DNA of 52,480 nucleotides from Rufibacter roseus. Lineage in GTDB: Bacteria > Bacteroidota > Bacteroidia > Cytophagales > Hymenobacteraceae. Where the stretch lies: contig NZ_LRML01000022.1 of the NCBI RefSeq assembly GCF_001647285.1, forward strand, positions 1 to 52,480. The letters are read 5' to 3'. Of the stretch, positions 8,091 through 16,487 are shown piece after piece. The notes below the pieces were generated by a model. The model was given only the letters and a program-made list of their open reading frames with translations, did not search any database and had not been told where the DNA came from. A program made the translations under genes and the position numbers. Numbering within the stretch: position 1 is the stretch's first letter; each line of letters opens with the position of its first letter.

Positions 8091-10301
8091 ATGCAATACA
8101 AAACAATAGCCGGGGGCAAATGTCCCCAACTGCTGATCATGCTGGCGCTGGTGGGCTGCACCTCTTCGCAGCCGCAGCAACCTGCTGCTACCGCACCAGC
8201 TCCTGGCGCTACTACCCAAATGAAACAGGAATTTGACAACCCATTGCTGGCCGAGTGGACTGGCCCGTACGGCGGGGTGCCGGCCTTTGATAAAATGGAT
8301 CTGGCCTACCTGCAGCCAGCCATGGAGAAAGGCATGGCCCTGCATTTGGCAGATATTGATGCCATAGTGAACAATACGGCCGCGCCTACTTTTGAGAACA
8401 CCATTGTGCCTTATGAGAAAGCGGGAGAGGCGCTGAACCGCGCCTTCACCTATTACGGCATTTGGAGCAGCAACATGTCTTCGCCAGAGTTCCGGAAAAT
8501 TCAGGCGGAGCTGGCTCCTAAAATCTCCGATTTCCGTTCCAAGATCTCGCAGAACACCAAGTTGTTCCAGCGCATCAAAGCGGTGTATGAGAATGCACAG
8601 AAGAACCCGCTTCCAGCCGATCAGCAGCGTGTGGTGCAGCTTGTTTACGAGGACTTCGCCATGGAAGGCGCCGGCCTGAGCACCGCTGACAAGGAGCGCT
8701 ACGCTGCCATTAACAAAGAACTGTCGTCGCTTTACACCTCCTTCGCTAACAATACTCTTGCAGATGAAGAGAAGTACGTGACCTACCTGACCAAAGACCA
8801 GTTGAGCGGACTACCAGAGAGCTTTGTGAAAGCCGCCGCCAAAGCAGCTGCCGATAGGGGCCAGGCCGGTAAATACGCCGTCACCAACACCCGCTCTAGC
8901 ATGGACCAGTTCCTGACTTACTCTGATAACCGCGAGATGCGGGAGAAAGTCTGGAAAACCTACTACTCGCGCGGAGATAACGGCGATGCGAACGATAACA
9001 ACCAGAACATCACTAAAATTTTGGAGCTCCGCGATGAGCGGGTGAAACTGCTGGGCTACGACACCTACGCCGACTGGCGCTTGCAGAACCGCATGGCCAA
9101 GAACCCAAAGAACGCGATGGATTTGATGGAAGCCGTTTGGCCCGCAGCCTTGGCACGAGTAAAGGAAGAGGTGAGTGATATGCAGGCGGTGGCAAACAAA
9201 ACTGGCGCAAAGATCACCATAGCCCCATGGGACTATCGCTATTACGCCGAGAAAGTGCGCAAGCAGAAGTATGACCTTGATTCTGAGGAAGTGAAGCAGT
9301 ACCTGGAGCTAGGCAACCTGACGCAGGCCCTATTCTTTACCGCCGGTGAGCTGTTCAACTACAACTTCAAGCCAGTGCCCGAAGGCTCGGTGCCCGTGTT
9401 TCACCCAGATGTGAAGGTGTGGGAAGTGACAAACAAAACCACCGGCGAACACATCGGCTTGTGGTACTTAGATCCGTTTGCCCGCACCGGCAAGCGTTCC
9501 GGCGCCTGGGCTACCACTTACCGCAGCCACACCACCTTTGACGGCAAAAAAACGGTACTGGCTTCTAACAACTCCAACTTTGTAAAGCCTGCCCCTGGTG
9601 AGCCTGTGTTGGTATCTTGGGACGATGCCACCACGTTCTTCCATGAGTTCGGTCATGCGCTGCACTTCTTTGCTTCTAACGTGAAGTACCCAACGCTCAA
9701 CAGCGGCGTGCGCGACTACACCGAGTTCCAGAGCCAGTTGCTGGAGCGGTGGTTGTCTACTGACAGGGTGATCAACCAGTTCCTGAAGCACCACAAAACC
9801 GGTCAGCCAATGCCAGCTGAATTAGTGGCCAAAATCAAGAAAGCCTCCACCTTTAACCAAGGGTTCGCGACAACTGAATTTCTGGCCTCGGCGCTCATGG
9901 ACATGAAATTCCACACCCTCAAAGACCCAGCTGGGTTGGACCCCGACAAATTTGAGCGTGAAACCTTGGCCGCCCTGAACATGCCCAAAGAGATTGTGAT
10001 GCGTCACCGCTCGCCGCACTTCGGGCACGTGTTTTCCAGCGAAGGCTACGCCACCGGCTACTACGGTTACCTCTGGGCCGATGTATTGACCTCTGACGCT
10101 GCCGAAGCCTTTGAAGAAGCCCCCGGCGGATTCTACGACAAAGAAGTAGCGGCCCGCTTGGTGAAATACCTGTTCGCCCCGCGTAACTCTATGGACCCCG
10201 CTGAGGCTTACCGTCTCTTCCGCGGCCGCGATGCCAAAATTGACGCTCTCATGCGCGACCGGGGCTTTCCGGTACCCGGAGAGCAGAAGAAAAAGAAATA
10301 A
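8091..10301 (+). CDS. dcp: M3 family oligopeptidase (peptidyl-dipeptidase Dcp)
   Basis: This 736-residue zinc metallopeptidase carries HEFGHALH (ligands H518 and H522, catalytic E519) and a likely third ligand E545 in TEFQSQLLERW, aligned with the VEAPSQ segment of thimet-type enzymes. The chosen start gives a lipoprotein-type signal (GCTSS), so the enzyme probably works in the periplasm, trimming dipeptides from oligopeptide C-termini. Length matches Dcp (about 680-730 residues). It is a single-gene unit ended by a strong hairpin terminator. The lysine-rich C-terminal tail (QKKKK) is unremarkable. Confidence 0.88.
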   Translation: MQYKTIAGGKCPQLLIMLALVGCTSSQPQQPAATAPAPGATTQMKQEFDNPLLAEWTGPYGGVPAFDKMDLAYLQPAMEKGMALHLADIDAIVNNTAAPTFENTIVPYEKAGEALNRAFTYYGIWSSNMSSPEFRKIQAELAPKISDFRSKISQNTKLFQRIKAVYENAQKNPLPADQQRVVQLVYEDFAMEGAGLSTADKERYAAINKELSSLYTSFANNTLADEEKYVTYLTKDQLSGLPESFVKAAAKAAADRGQAGKYAVTNTRSSMDQFLTYSDNREMREKVWKTYYSRGDNGDANDNNQNITKILELRDERVKLLGYDTYADWRLQNRMAKNPKNAMDLMEAVWPAALARVKEEVSDMQAVANKTGAKITIAPWDYRYYAEKVRKQKYDLDSEEVKQYLELGNLTQALFFTAGELFNYNFKPVPEGSVPVFHPDVKVWEVTNKTTGEHIGLWYLDPFARTGKRSGAWATTYRSHTTFDGKKTVLASNNSNFVKPAPGEPVLVSWDDATTFFHEFGHALHFFASNVKYPTLNSGVRDYTEFQSQLLERWLSTDRVINQFLKHHKTGQPMPAELVAKIKKASTFNQGFATTEFLASALMDMKFHTLKDPAGLDPDKFERETLAALNMPKEIVMRHRSPHFGHVFSSEGYATGYYGYLWADVLTSDAAEAFEEAPGGFYDKEVAARLVKYLFAPRNSMDPAEAYRLFRGRDAKIDALMRDRGFPVPGEQKKKK

Positions 10302-10323
10302 GCGTAAAGCGTCCTCTTGATTT

Positions 10324-10374
10324 AACACCCCAGCTTCCGCAAAAAAAATCTTGCGTAGGTTGGGGTGTTTTTTT
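10324..10374 (+). terminator. Intrinsic terminator after dcp
   Basis: The hairpin AACACCCCA / TGGGGTGTT encloses a second stem CGCAA / TTGCG and is followed by seven T. It sits 23 bases after the dcp stop. Confidence 0.8.
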
Positions 10375-10426
10375 AGCGAAGACTTTCTGGAATAATCCAT
10401 TTTAAATGTTGGTGAAACTGGCTGAT

Positions 10427-10506
10427 ACTGGCGCAAGCGTCCGCTTGTGCCTACATGCATACCTGATCTAATACACGTGCGGACACAAGCGGACGCTTGC
10501 GCCAGT
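10427..10506. repeat. Long inverted repeat with 23-nt arms
   Basis: Arms 10427-10449 (starting ACTGGCGCAAGCG) and 10484-10506 are exact reverse complements, separated by 34 bases of unrelated sequence. A diverged copy of one arm (3 differences in 22) lies at 21161-21182, so this is a mobile or REP-type repeat rather than a simple terminator. The rest of the gap up to the next gene (10507-10763) holds a decayed family A palindrome near 10559-10598 and nothing else I can support. Confidence 0.75.
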
Positions 10507-10763
10507 TTTGGGAGCAGATGAAAAAAACATTGGAGTGGATGGTCATATCACAAGCAAACCTTTTCAAGCTATTTTTCAGAAATCAGGCCTAAAACAGGTT
10601 CAGAGTAAATAGTATATCTACCACCCGCTCAGACGCCTGTGTTGCGGTAAATATCACTTTTCTTCCAGTTTCTCCGTATGAGGCAATGACATGTAGGCAC
10701 AGGGAATTAAAATGTGGCCCAACGGCAGGCATTCGCTATTTCCCGCCTCTTTATACACCACTC

Positions 10764-12317
10764 ATGAAAACAATTTTTACCATTCTGTTTTGCCTTTGGT
10801 CGGTGGCGTTGCTGCAGGCCCAGGTTATTGAACAAGACACCATCAACCCAAACAGAGGCAACCGAGATCTGCAGCTGAAGCAAATAAAAGAGCGCAAAAA
10901 ATCATTGCTCACAGATTCTGTGGGGGGCAGTGAACCCAATACCGCCGCTATCATAGACACCACACTCTACAACAAGTACGGAGACCTGCTCAATGATGAC
11001 CCAGAGTACAACCCGCGTCAGCCTCTCTGGAAGCCAGCGGTGCAGGTGCTGGGCGTGAATGCGGTGTTCATGGGCTTTAACAAATTCGTGACAAAACAAG
11101 AATATGCCAACGTGAGCCTCAGCTCCTGGAAACATAACCTAACCTCTACACCCGAGTGGGACACCGATGGCTTTAGAGTGAATTTTATCGGGCACCCGTA
11201 CCAGGGTACACTTTACTATAACGCCGCCCGGTCACAGGGCTACAATTACTGGCAGTCTTTGCCCTTTGCTGTGGGCGGAAGCCTTACCTGGGAGTACTTT
11301 GGTGAGACCACGCTGCCCTCTTATAACGACATGATCTATACGCCGCTGAACGGAGCGGCCCTTGGCGAAATTCTGTACCGCATCAGCTCAAATATTCTGG
11401 ACGACCGCACCACAGGGGCTGAACGAACCGTGCGCGAGATTGCCGCCGGTTTGGTAAACCCCATGCGGGGCCTGAACCGCCTTTTGCAGGGCAAAACGCG
11501 GCAGGTAACCAATAAAGAAGTTTACGAGAAAGAGCCGATCAACATTACCATAGGGGCTGGACTGCACCGCATTAACAACGAGAAAGATGATGTCTTTGGC
11601 CCCGGCGGAAACAATGGCCTGCTAACATTTCAGTTAGACTATGGTAACCCCTTTGAGTTCCGGAAGAGAAAGCCCTTTGACACCTTCCGGTTCCGGGGCG
11701 AATTCAGCATGGGCCAAGATACTGTGGGGGGTGTAATCAATAATATTACCGGTTATGGAGTGTTGGCTGGCAAGAACCTGCAAGTGGGGAAAATGACACT
11801 GTTGGCTGGTGCTTTTCAATATTATGACTACTGGGATACCCGCAATTTTGAGTTGGGCTCCCTTAGTTTCGGGGCCGGTGTGTTAAGTCGTTTGCCGCTA
11901 ACCAACCAGCTAAACCTTTACACCAACTTACACGCCGGTTGGATTCCGCTGGCCGGTAACGGCACCCGTTTCGGCCCGGAAGGAGAAGGGCTCCGCGACT
12001 ACGTTTACACCACCGGCTGGCAAGGTAAAATAGAGACAACCCTTAGTCTAAGCCGTTATGCTACTCTGGCGTTTGTGTACCATCATTTCTGGCTAGATAC
12101 TTTTGAAGGCATTGAGGGCAGTAACAGCGTAGGCATTGTGCGGCCTAAGGCCACGGTGCGCTTATTTAAGAACGTGAGTCTGGGGTACGAACATTTCGGC
12201 TACACCACCAACCGCACCTTAGTCAACTATCCGCGCCAGCGTTCCACTATCACCGACCAAAAAATCTTCCTGCAGATCTTCTTGGAAGATCCGCAGCGGC
12301 GGGGTAGGTACCAGTAA
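10764..12317 (+). CDS. DUF3943 outer-membrane-associated protein
   Basis: The ATG at 10764 was chosen because it starts a clear signal peptide (MKTIFTILFCLWSVALLQAQ). The mature region of about 495 residues has the DUF3943 core: WKPAVQVLGVNAVF, then NFIGHPYQGTLYYNAARSQG, WEYFGETTLPSYNDMIYTP and the end RTVREIAAGLVNPMRGLNRLL. The second half consists of amphipathic strands typical of an outer-membrane barrel. Function of the family is unknown. It converges with msrB across a long hairpin. Confidence 0.8.
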   Translation: MKTIFTILFCLWSVALLQAQVIEQDTINPNRGNRDLQLKQIKERKKSLLTDSVGGSEPNTAAIIDTTLYNKYGDLLNDDPEYNPRQPLWKPAVQVLGVNAVFMGFNKFVTKQEYANVSLSSWKHNLTSTPEWDTDGFRVNFIGHPYQGTLYYNAARSQGYNYWQSLPFAVGGSLTWEYFGETTLPSYNDMIYTPLNGAALGEILYRISSNILDDRTTGAERTVREIAAGLVNPMRGLNRLLQGKTRQVTNKEVYEKEPINITIGAGLHRINNEKDDVFGPGGNNGLLTFQLDYGNPFEFRKRKPFDTFRFRGEFSMGQDTVGGVINNITGYGVLAGKNLQVGKMTLLAGAFQYYDYWDTRNFELGSLSFGAGVLSRLPLTNQLNLYTNLHAGWIPLAGNGTRFGPEGEGLRDYVYTTGWQGKIETTLSLSRYATLAFVYHHFWLDTFEGIEGSNSVGIVRPKATVRLFKNVSLGYEHFGYTTNRTLVNYPRQRSTITDQKIFLQIFLEDPQRRGRYQ

Positions 12318-12332
12318 AAATTTGAGAGAGAA

Positions 12333-12387
12333 AACTAGAAAGCCGTTGCTGTTTCTGGAAAAACAGGCCCAAAACGGCTTTCTAGTT
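12333..12387. terminator. Bidirectional hairpin terminator, family A-like
   Basis: AACTAGAAAGCCGTT pairs with AACGGCTTTCTAGTT around a centre with the family A layout (CTGTTTCTGGAAAAACAG). It lies between convergent genes. Confidence 0.75.
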
Positions 12388-12398
12388 CTTACGGATTT

Positions 12399-12845
12399 TC
12401 ATTCAGGCATCAGTCTAATACTCTCTGAGTTAATACAATAACGCAAGCCACATGGCTCAGGTCCGTCTGGGAAAACATGGCCAAGGTGGCTGCTGCAAAC
12501 ATTGCATTGCACTTCTACCCGCTGCATTTTGTAGCTGTCATCAAACAAATACCTTAAGGCGTTTTTGGCGGCAGGCTGAGTGAAACTGGGCCACCCGGAG
12601 ATGGCGTGGTACTTGGTGCCGGAATCGAAAAGAAAGCTGCCACAGCCCACACAAACATACTTGCCGACTTCATAACTGCGGCAGTAGGCATTGCGGTAGG
12701 GGCTTTCGGTGCCTTTCCCGCGTAAGATGCGGTATTGCTGCGGTGTCAGGGCCTCCTGCCATTCCTCTTCTGTTTTCTCTACCCGGCGTGGCGGCTCCGG
12801 ATTGCTGTATTTGGCATAAATGATGATGTCTCTCCAACGGATCAT
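12399..12845 (-). CDS. msrB: Peptide-methionine (R)-S-oxide reductase MsrB
   Basis: The 148-residue protein has the complete SelR/MsrB domain. Two CxxC zinc pairs are seen (C65/C68 in CVGC and C114/C117 in CNVC), as are SGWPSF, the conserved HLGHVF, and the catalytic cysteine C137 in GLRYCINS. It reduces methionine-R-sulfoxide in oxidised proteins using thioredoxin. No signal peptide is visible, so it is cytoplasmic. It is a stand-alone MsrB without a fused MsrA, transcribed divergently from the ABC-F gene. Confidence 0.93.
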   Translation of the reverse strand: MIRWRDIIIYAKYSNPEPPRRVEKTEEEWQEALTPQQYRILRGKGTESPYRNAYCRSYEVGKYVCVGCGSFLFDSGTKYHAISGWPSFTQPAAKNALRYLFDDSYKMQRVEVQCNVCSSHLGHVFPDGPEPCGLRYCINSESIRLMPE

Positions 12846-12957
12846 GAGCAGATGGGGCAGGAACTAAACAGACTAATTTTATTGTACAGGAGGAAGTTTT
12901 AGATAAGATGTATTACCTTATCTAATTACTAAGAACTAGATACTAACATCTAGTTCC

Positions 12958-12965
12958 TATCTTTG
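12958..12965 (+). promoter_or_regulatory. Candidate Bacteroidota -7 promoter box
   Basis: TATCTTTG fits the TAnnTTTG consensus of the Bacteroidota housekeeping sigma factor and lies 22 bases before the ABC-F ATG. The -33 element is not obvious. Confidence 0.45.
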
Positions 12966-12986
12966 CTTCTTTATTTTCAAACACAA

Positions 12987-14627
12987 ATGATTTCAGTTGA
13001 TTCAGTAACGGTAGAGTTTAGCGGCGCGGCTCTTTTCAGCAATATTTCCTTCAACATTAACGAGACAGATCGCATAGCCCTGATGGGAAAAAACGGTGCC
13101 GGTAAGTCTACCCTGCTCAAGATTATTGCCGGGGTGAACAAGCCTACCCGTGGCAAGGTGTCAGCACCCAAAGACGCCGTGATAGCCTACCTGCCTCAGC
13201 ACCTCCTCACCGAAGACAACTGCACTGTGTTTGAAGAGGCATCAAAAGCTTTCGGCCAGATTCTGGAAATGAAAGCGAAAATGGACGACCTGAATACCCA
13301 GCTCGAGACCCGCACCGATTACGAAAGCGACGAGTACATGAAGCTCATTGAAGACGTAAGCGAGCTGAGTGAAAAATACTACTCCATTGAAGAAATCAAC
13401 TTCGATGCCGAGGTAGAGAAAACATTAATGGGACTTGGTTTCCTGCGCTCTGATTTCACCCGCCCTACCAGCGAGTTCAGCGGGGGCTGGCGCATGCGTA
13501 TTGAGCTGGCCAAAATCCTGCTTCAGAAACCAGATCTTATACTGCTCGATGAGCCCACCAACCACATGGACATTGAATCCATTCAGTGGCTGGAGGAGTT
13601 CTTGATCAACAACGCCAAGGCCGTAATCGTGATTTCACACGACAAGACCTTTGTAGACAATATCACCAACCGCACCATTGAGGTAACCATGGGCCGTATT
13701 TACGACTACAAGGTTAACTACACCCAATATCTGCAGTTGCGCAAAGAACGCCGTGAGCAGCAGCAGCGCCAATACGACGACCAGCAGAAAGAAATTGCCG
13801 ATATCACCGCTTTCATAGAGCGCTTCAAGGGCACCTATTCTAAAACTTTGCAAGTTCAGTCCAGGGTGAAGATGCTGGAGAAGATGGAGCTGATTGAAGT
13901 AGACGAAGTAGATACTTCTGCCCTGAGCCTGAAGTTCCCGCCCGCCCCCCGCTCTGGAAACTATCCGGTTATTGCTGAAAGCCTAACCAAACGCTACGGT
14001 GACCACACGGTTTTCGCCGATGCTTCCCTGACTATTGAGCGCGGCCAGAAGATTGCATTTGTAGGCAAGAACGGACAGGGTAAATCTACATTGGTCAAAG
14101 CCATTATGGGTGAGATTGATTTTGAAGGTAGCCTGCAATTGGGTCACAACTGCATGATTGGCTACTTCGCCCAAAACCAAGCCTCTTTGCTGGACGGGGA
14201 GCTGACTGTATTTCAGACCATAGACCAGATTGCCGTAGGAGATGTGCGTACCCGCATTAAAGATATGCTGGGGGCGTTCATGTTCTCCGGCGATACCATT
14301 GAGAAGAAAGTGAAAATGCTTTCAGGCGGGGAAAAAACCCGTTTGGCCATGATCAAGCTTCTGCTTCAACCCGTGAACTTACTTATTCTGGATGAGCCCA
14401 CAAACCACTTAGATATCAAAACAAAAGATATTCTGAAAGACGCCCTAAAAGCATTTGACGGTACGCTTATTCTGGTTTCGCACGACCGCGATTTCCTTGA
14501 TGGGCTGGCCACCAAAGTGTATGAGTTCGGGAACAAGCGCATTAAAGAGCACTTTGAAGATATCAATGGCTTCCTGCGGAACAAGAAAATGGATAACCTC
14601 CGCGAGATTGAGAGAACAACTGCTTAA
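12987..14627 (+). CDS. ABC-F family ATPase
   Basis: The start at MISVDSVTVEF was chosen because it aligns with the first strand of ABC-F proteins and is placed correctly after a TAnnTTTG promoter. The 546 residues contain two ABC domains: Walker A GKNGAGKST (34-42) with SGGWRMR and LILLDEPTNHMD, and Walker A GKNGQGKST with LSGGEKTR and LLILDEPTNHLD. A charged linker (about 235-310) lies between them, and there is no membrane domain. ABC-F proteins act on the ribosome. This one belongs with the Uup/YbiT-like housekeeping types; resistance activity cannot be inferred. Confidence 0.88.
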   Translation: MISVDSVTVEFSGAALFSNISFNINETDRIALMGKNGAGKSTLLKIIAGVNKPTRGKVSAPKDAVIAYLPQHLLTEDNCTVFEEASKAFGQILEMKAKMDDLNTQLETRTDYESDEYMKLIEDVSELSEKYYSIEEINFDAEVEKTLMGLGFLRSDFTRPTSEFSGGWRMRIELAKILLQKPDLILLDEPTNHMDIESIQWLEEFLINNAKAVIVISHDKTFVDNITNRTIEVTMGRIYDYKVNYTQYLQLRKERREQQQRQYDDQQKEIADITAFIERFKGTYSKTLQVQSRVKMLEKMELIEVDEVDTSALSLKFPPAPRSGNYPVIAESLTKRYGDHTVFADASLTIERGQKIAFVGKNGQGKSTLVKAIMGEIDFEGSLQLGHNCMIGYFAQNQASLLDGELTVFQTIDQIAVGDVRTRIKDMLGAFMFSGDTIEKKVKMLSGGEKTRLAMIKLLLQPVNLLILDEPTNHLDIKTKDILKDALKAFDGTLILVSHDRDFLDGLATKVYEFGNKRIKEHFEDINGFLRNKKMDNLREIERTTA

Positions 14628-14628
14628 A

Positions 14629-14713
14629 CAATGAGTAATGATTAATGAACAATGGTTAATCATTACAATTTTCTTCTTTCTATTAATCATTACTCATTGT
14701 TCATTAATCATTG
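14629..14713. repeat. Nested inverted/direct repeats
   Basis: CAATGAGTAATGATTA (14629-14644) is perfectly complementary to 14684-14699. Both halves are followed by further copies of a TTAATCATT motif, giving a nested palindrome. It fills the gap between the ABC-F gene and the next ORF and may act as a transcription attenuator. Confidence 0.65.
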
Positions 14714-14719
14714 AATAGT

Positions 14720-15148
14720 ATGAAAGTAGTAGGTAACCTCCGGAACATTGGCACCAAGCGAGATAGCAAAAATGCTGGCATTGAAATTCACCTGGATCAG
14801 GTAGAATATCTTACCAGTAAAAAAGACGGGCGCTATTTTCAGGAGTATGAATATATTGATGAATTGGAGTCTTCTATGGTTATCACCGGTGACTGTCTGG
14901 CTCTGGATTCCAGTAAGAAACTGGATGAAGGTGAGTATGAATTTAAGGTGTATGACAAAATAGGGGAGGAGTACGTGCTGAATGAGAACAAGCAGCTTAC
15001 GCTTACCATGGTCTATGACTTTGAAGAGAACCTGCACATATTGAGCATCGCCTCTTACCACGTAACTCTTGCCCCTGATGATTTTAAGGAGCTTAAAAAG
15101 ACGAAGGAACGGGAGAAACAGACGCAAAAAGGGAAAAGCAGAAAATAG
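14720..15148 (+). CDS. Hypothetical protein, 142 residues
   Basis: I do not recognise the family. The protein is soluble, acidic through most of its length and ends in a strongly basic tail (KKTKEREKQTQKGKSRK). The central part alternates short strands (YEFKVYDKIGEEYVL, LTLTMVYDF), suggesting a small beta-rich fold. The ATG is used rather than the upstream TTG because the leader lies in the nested repeat. A good terminator follows 30 bases after the stop. Confidence 0.6.
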   Translation: MKVVGNLRNIGTKRDSKNAGIEIHLDQVEYLTSKKDGRYFQEYEYIDELESSMVITGDCLALDSSKKLDEGEYEFKVYDKIGEEYVLNENKQLTLTMVYDFEENLHILSIASYHVTLAPDDFKELKKTKEREKQTQKGKSRK

Positions 15149-15178
15149 ATCTATACCTGTCGCCATTTGAAATTGACA

Positions 15179-15211
15179 AACCTGAACACTGGGCATGTGT
15201 TCAGGTTTTTT
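15179..15211 (+). terminator. Intrinsic terminator
   Basis: AACCTGAACAC / GTGTTCAGGTT with a 7-base loop is followed by a run of T, ending the upstream hypothetical gene. Confidence 0.85.
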
Positions 15212-15324
15212 TTATGAATGAAGGTTTAGCTACAGCAACTTTCTGCCTTAATTTAGAGTATGGAGTATCTACAAATTCAGTTACCAGGCCAGAATCTATA
15301 ATATCTGCAGAAAGAGGGGGGACG

Positions 15325-15762
15325 ATGGAAAATTTATATTTCGAGAACCTTTATGAAGATGAAGTAGTGCGTCTTCAGTTGGAGAAAGCATATTCTGTGC
15401 TTCGGTTAACCTTTCTGCAGCATCCGGAGCCTGAGCAATTCCGAAACGCCTACCGTTTGGCTATTGACACAGCGGTGGTGAAAGAAATAGAATTCTGGCT
15501 AACTGACGCCCGCAAAATCAAATCAATGCTCCCAGAAAACCAAGCGTGGCTCGTGCAGCATATGTCACCTTTGTTCAAATCGAAACGTCTGCAGAAATTT
15601 GCCATTGTCATGGCACCGGAATGTTTTGTCATGACCAATCCGAACAAGGTGTACGAAAAGCCTATCGCCCAAAAAGAAGCGGCTCCCGCTAGTCCTATCA
15701 AAGTTCATTTTGATTTAGAGGCCGGTTTTGCTTGGCTGCTCAGCCATGTAGAAGCAGTGTAG
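15325..15762 (+). CDS. Hypothetical protein, possibly STAS-like
   Basis: The ATG at 15325 follows a purine-rich GAGGGGGGACG ribosome site, unusually strong for this phylum, so the longer upstream reading is rejected. The 145-residue product has the pattern of small Bacteroidota proteins with a STAS/SpoIIAA-like fold: VLRLTFLQHPEPEQFRNAY, then IEFWLTDARKIKSMLPENQAWL and a hydrophobic strand LQKFAIVMAP. This fold match is an inference from layout only. No signal or membrane segments are seen. Confidence 0.6.
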   Translation: MENLYFENLYEDEVVRLQLEKAYSVLRLTFLQHPEPEQFRNAYRLAIDTAVVKEIEFWLTDARKIKSMLPENQAWLVQHMSPLFKSKRLQKFAIVMAPECFVMTNPNKVYEKPIAQKEAAPASPIKVHFDLEAGFAWLLSHVEAV

Positions 15763-15783
15763 TAGTTTGATTCCTGCTGTGCT

Positions 15784-15824
15784 TCTGTTTTGACCCTGAT
15801 TTTAGAAAAGTAGCTCCAAAATAG
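15784..15824. repeat. Palindromic repeat family A (diverged)
   Basis: CTGTTTTGACCCTGATTTT, then AAAAGTAGCTCCAAAATAG, shows the family A layout with several mismatches. Confidence 0.5.
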
Positions 15825-16320
15825 CTTCACCTTTCTGGTATTCTTCTCTTCGGAGGCAAGTCATTTTTTCCTAGAAATCTCATTCAAGATTCTTCTCTTT
15901 AGCCAGTCATCCTGAGCAGCGCCGAGGGATCTAACGAAGATAATCCATAGCGGATGATATGGCGTTGGCAACCGCAGCGGCAGGTCAAGCCCTATCCGTA
16001 CATTATCTGCAACGATCACTTTGGCCTCTAGCCCAGATATCTCCATGCCGTTGTTGCATTTTCTCACCAACAACCATGACAGCACAGGCCTTTCTGCTTT
16101 CAAACCCAATGGAAGAAGTTTGGAAGTCTCTGTTTTACGGTCTTAAACATGTCAAAAGCTAATTCTTGCTCTGGCTGTTATTTTATGGTTCTGGGTCTAT
16201 AAGTTGCCGGAACGGAGTTCCTGCGGATGTATAGAAAATTGAATTCCTTCTACAGAAGGCTACAAACAGCGGCAAAATGAGTAGTAAAATAAGTACAATT
16301 CTTCATAGCCTAAAATAACT

Positions 16321-16362
16321 TCTGTTTTAGACTTGTTTTCCTTAAAACGTACCAAAAACAGA
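16321..16362. repeat. Palindromic repeat family A
   Basis: The outer arms TCTGTTTT / AAAACAGA and the inner TTGTTTT / AAAACGT keep the two-level palindrome of family A, located upstream of the beta-barrel receptor gene. Confidence 0.6.
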
Positions 16363-16487
16363 AAGTAAAATTGGGCTAAAAAAGTTTGAAAAAAATAGGT
16401 GACAGATGCAACGGTTACTGCATTCATTAGTCTTTACACTATAGCTGCATTACCACCTACCACACACTAATTCTAACAAACTTTTCT

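Larger units (their letters stand above)
15763..16487. other. Gene-free region with repeats
   Basis: No supportable gene lies in this 725-base gap. It holds two family A palindromes (15784-15824 and 16321-16362) and, at about 15906-15935, the segment GTCATCCTGAGCAGCG followed by GAGGGATCT, a short repeat type I recall as common in Bacteroidota genomes. A 67-residue frame at 15959-16162 has no protein-like character. Confidence 0.6.

Noticed and set aside
15959..16162. Plus-strand ORF of 67 codons
   Set aside because: It sits in a repeat-rich gap and has no conserved composition or ribosome site.
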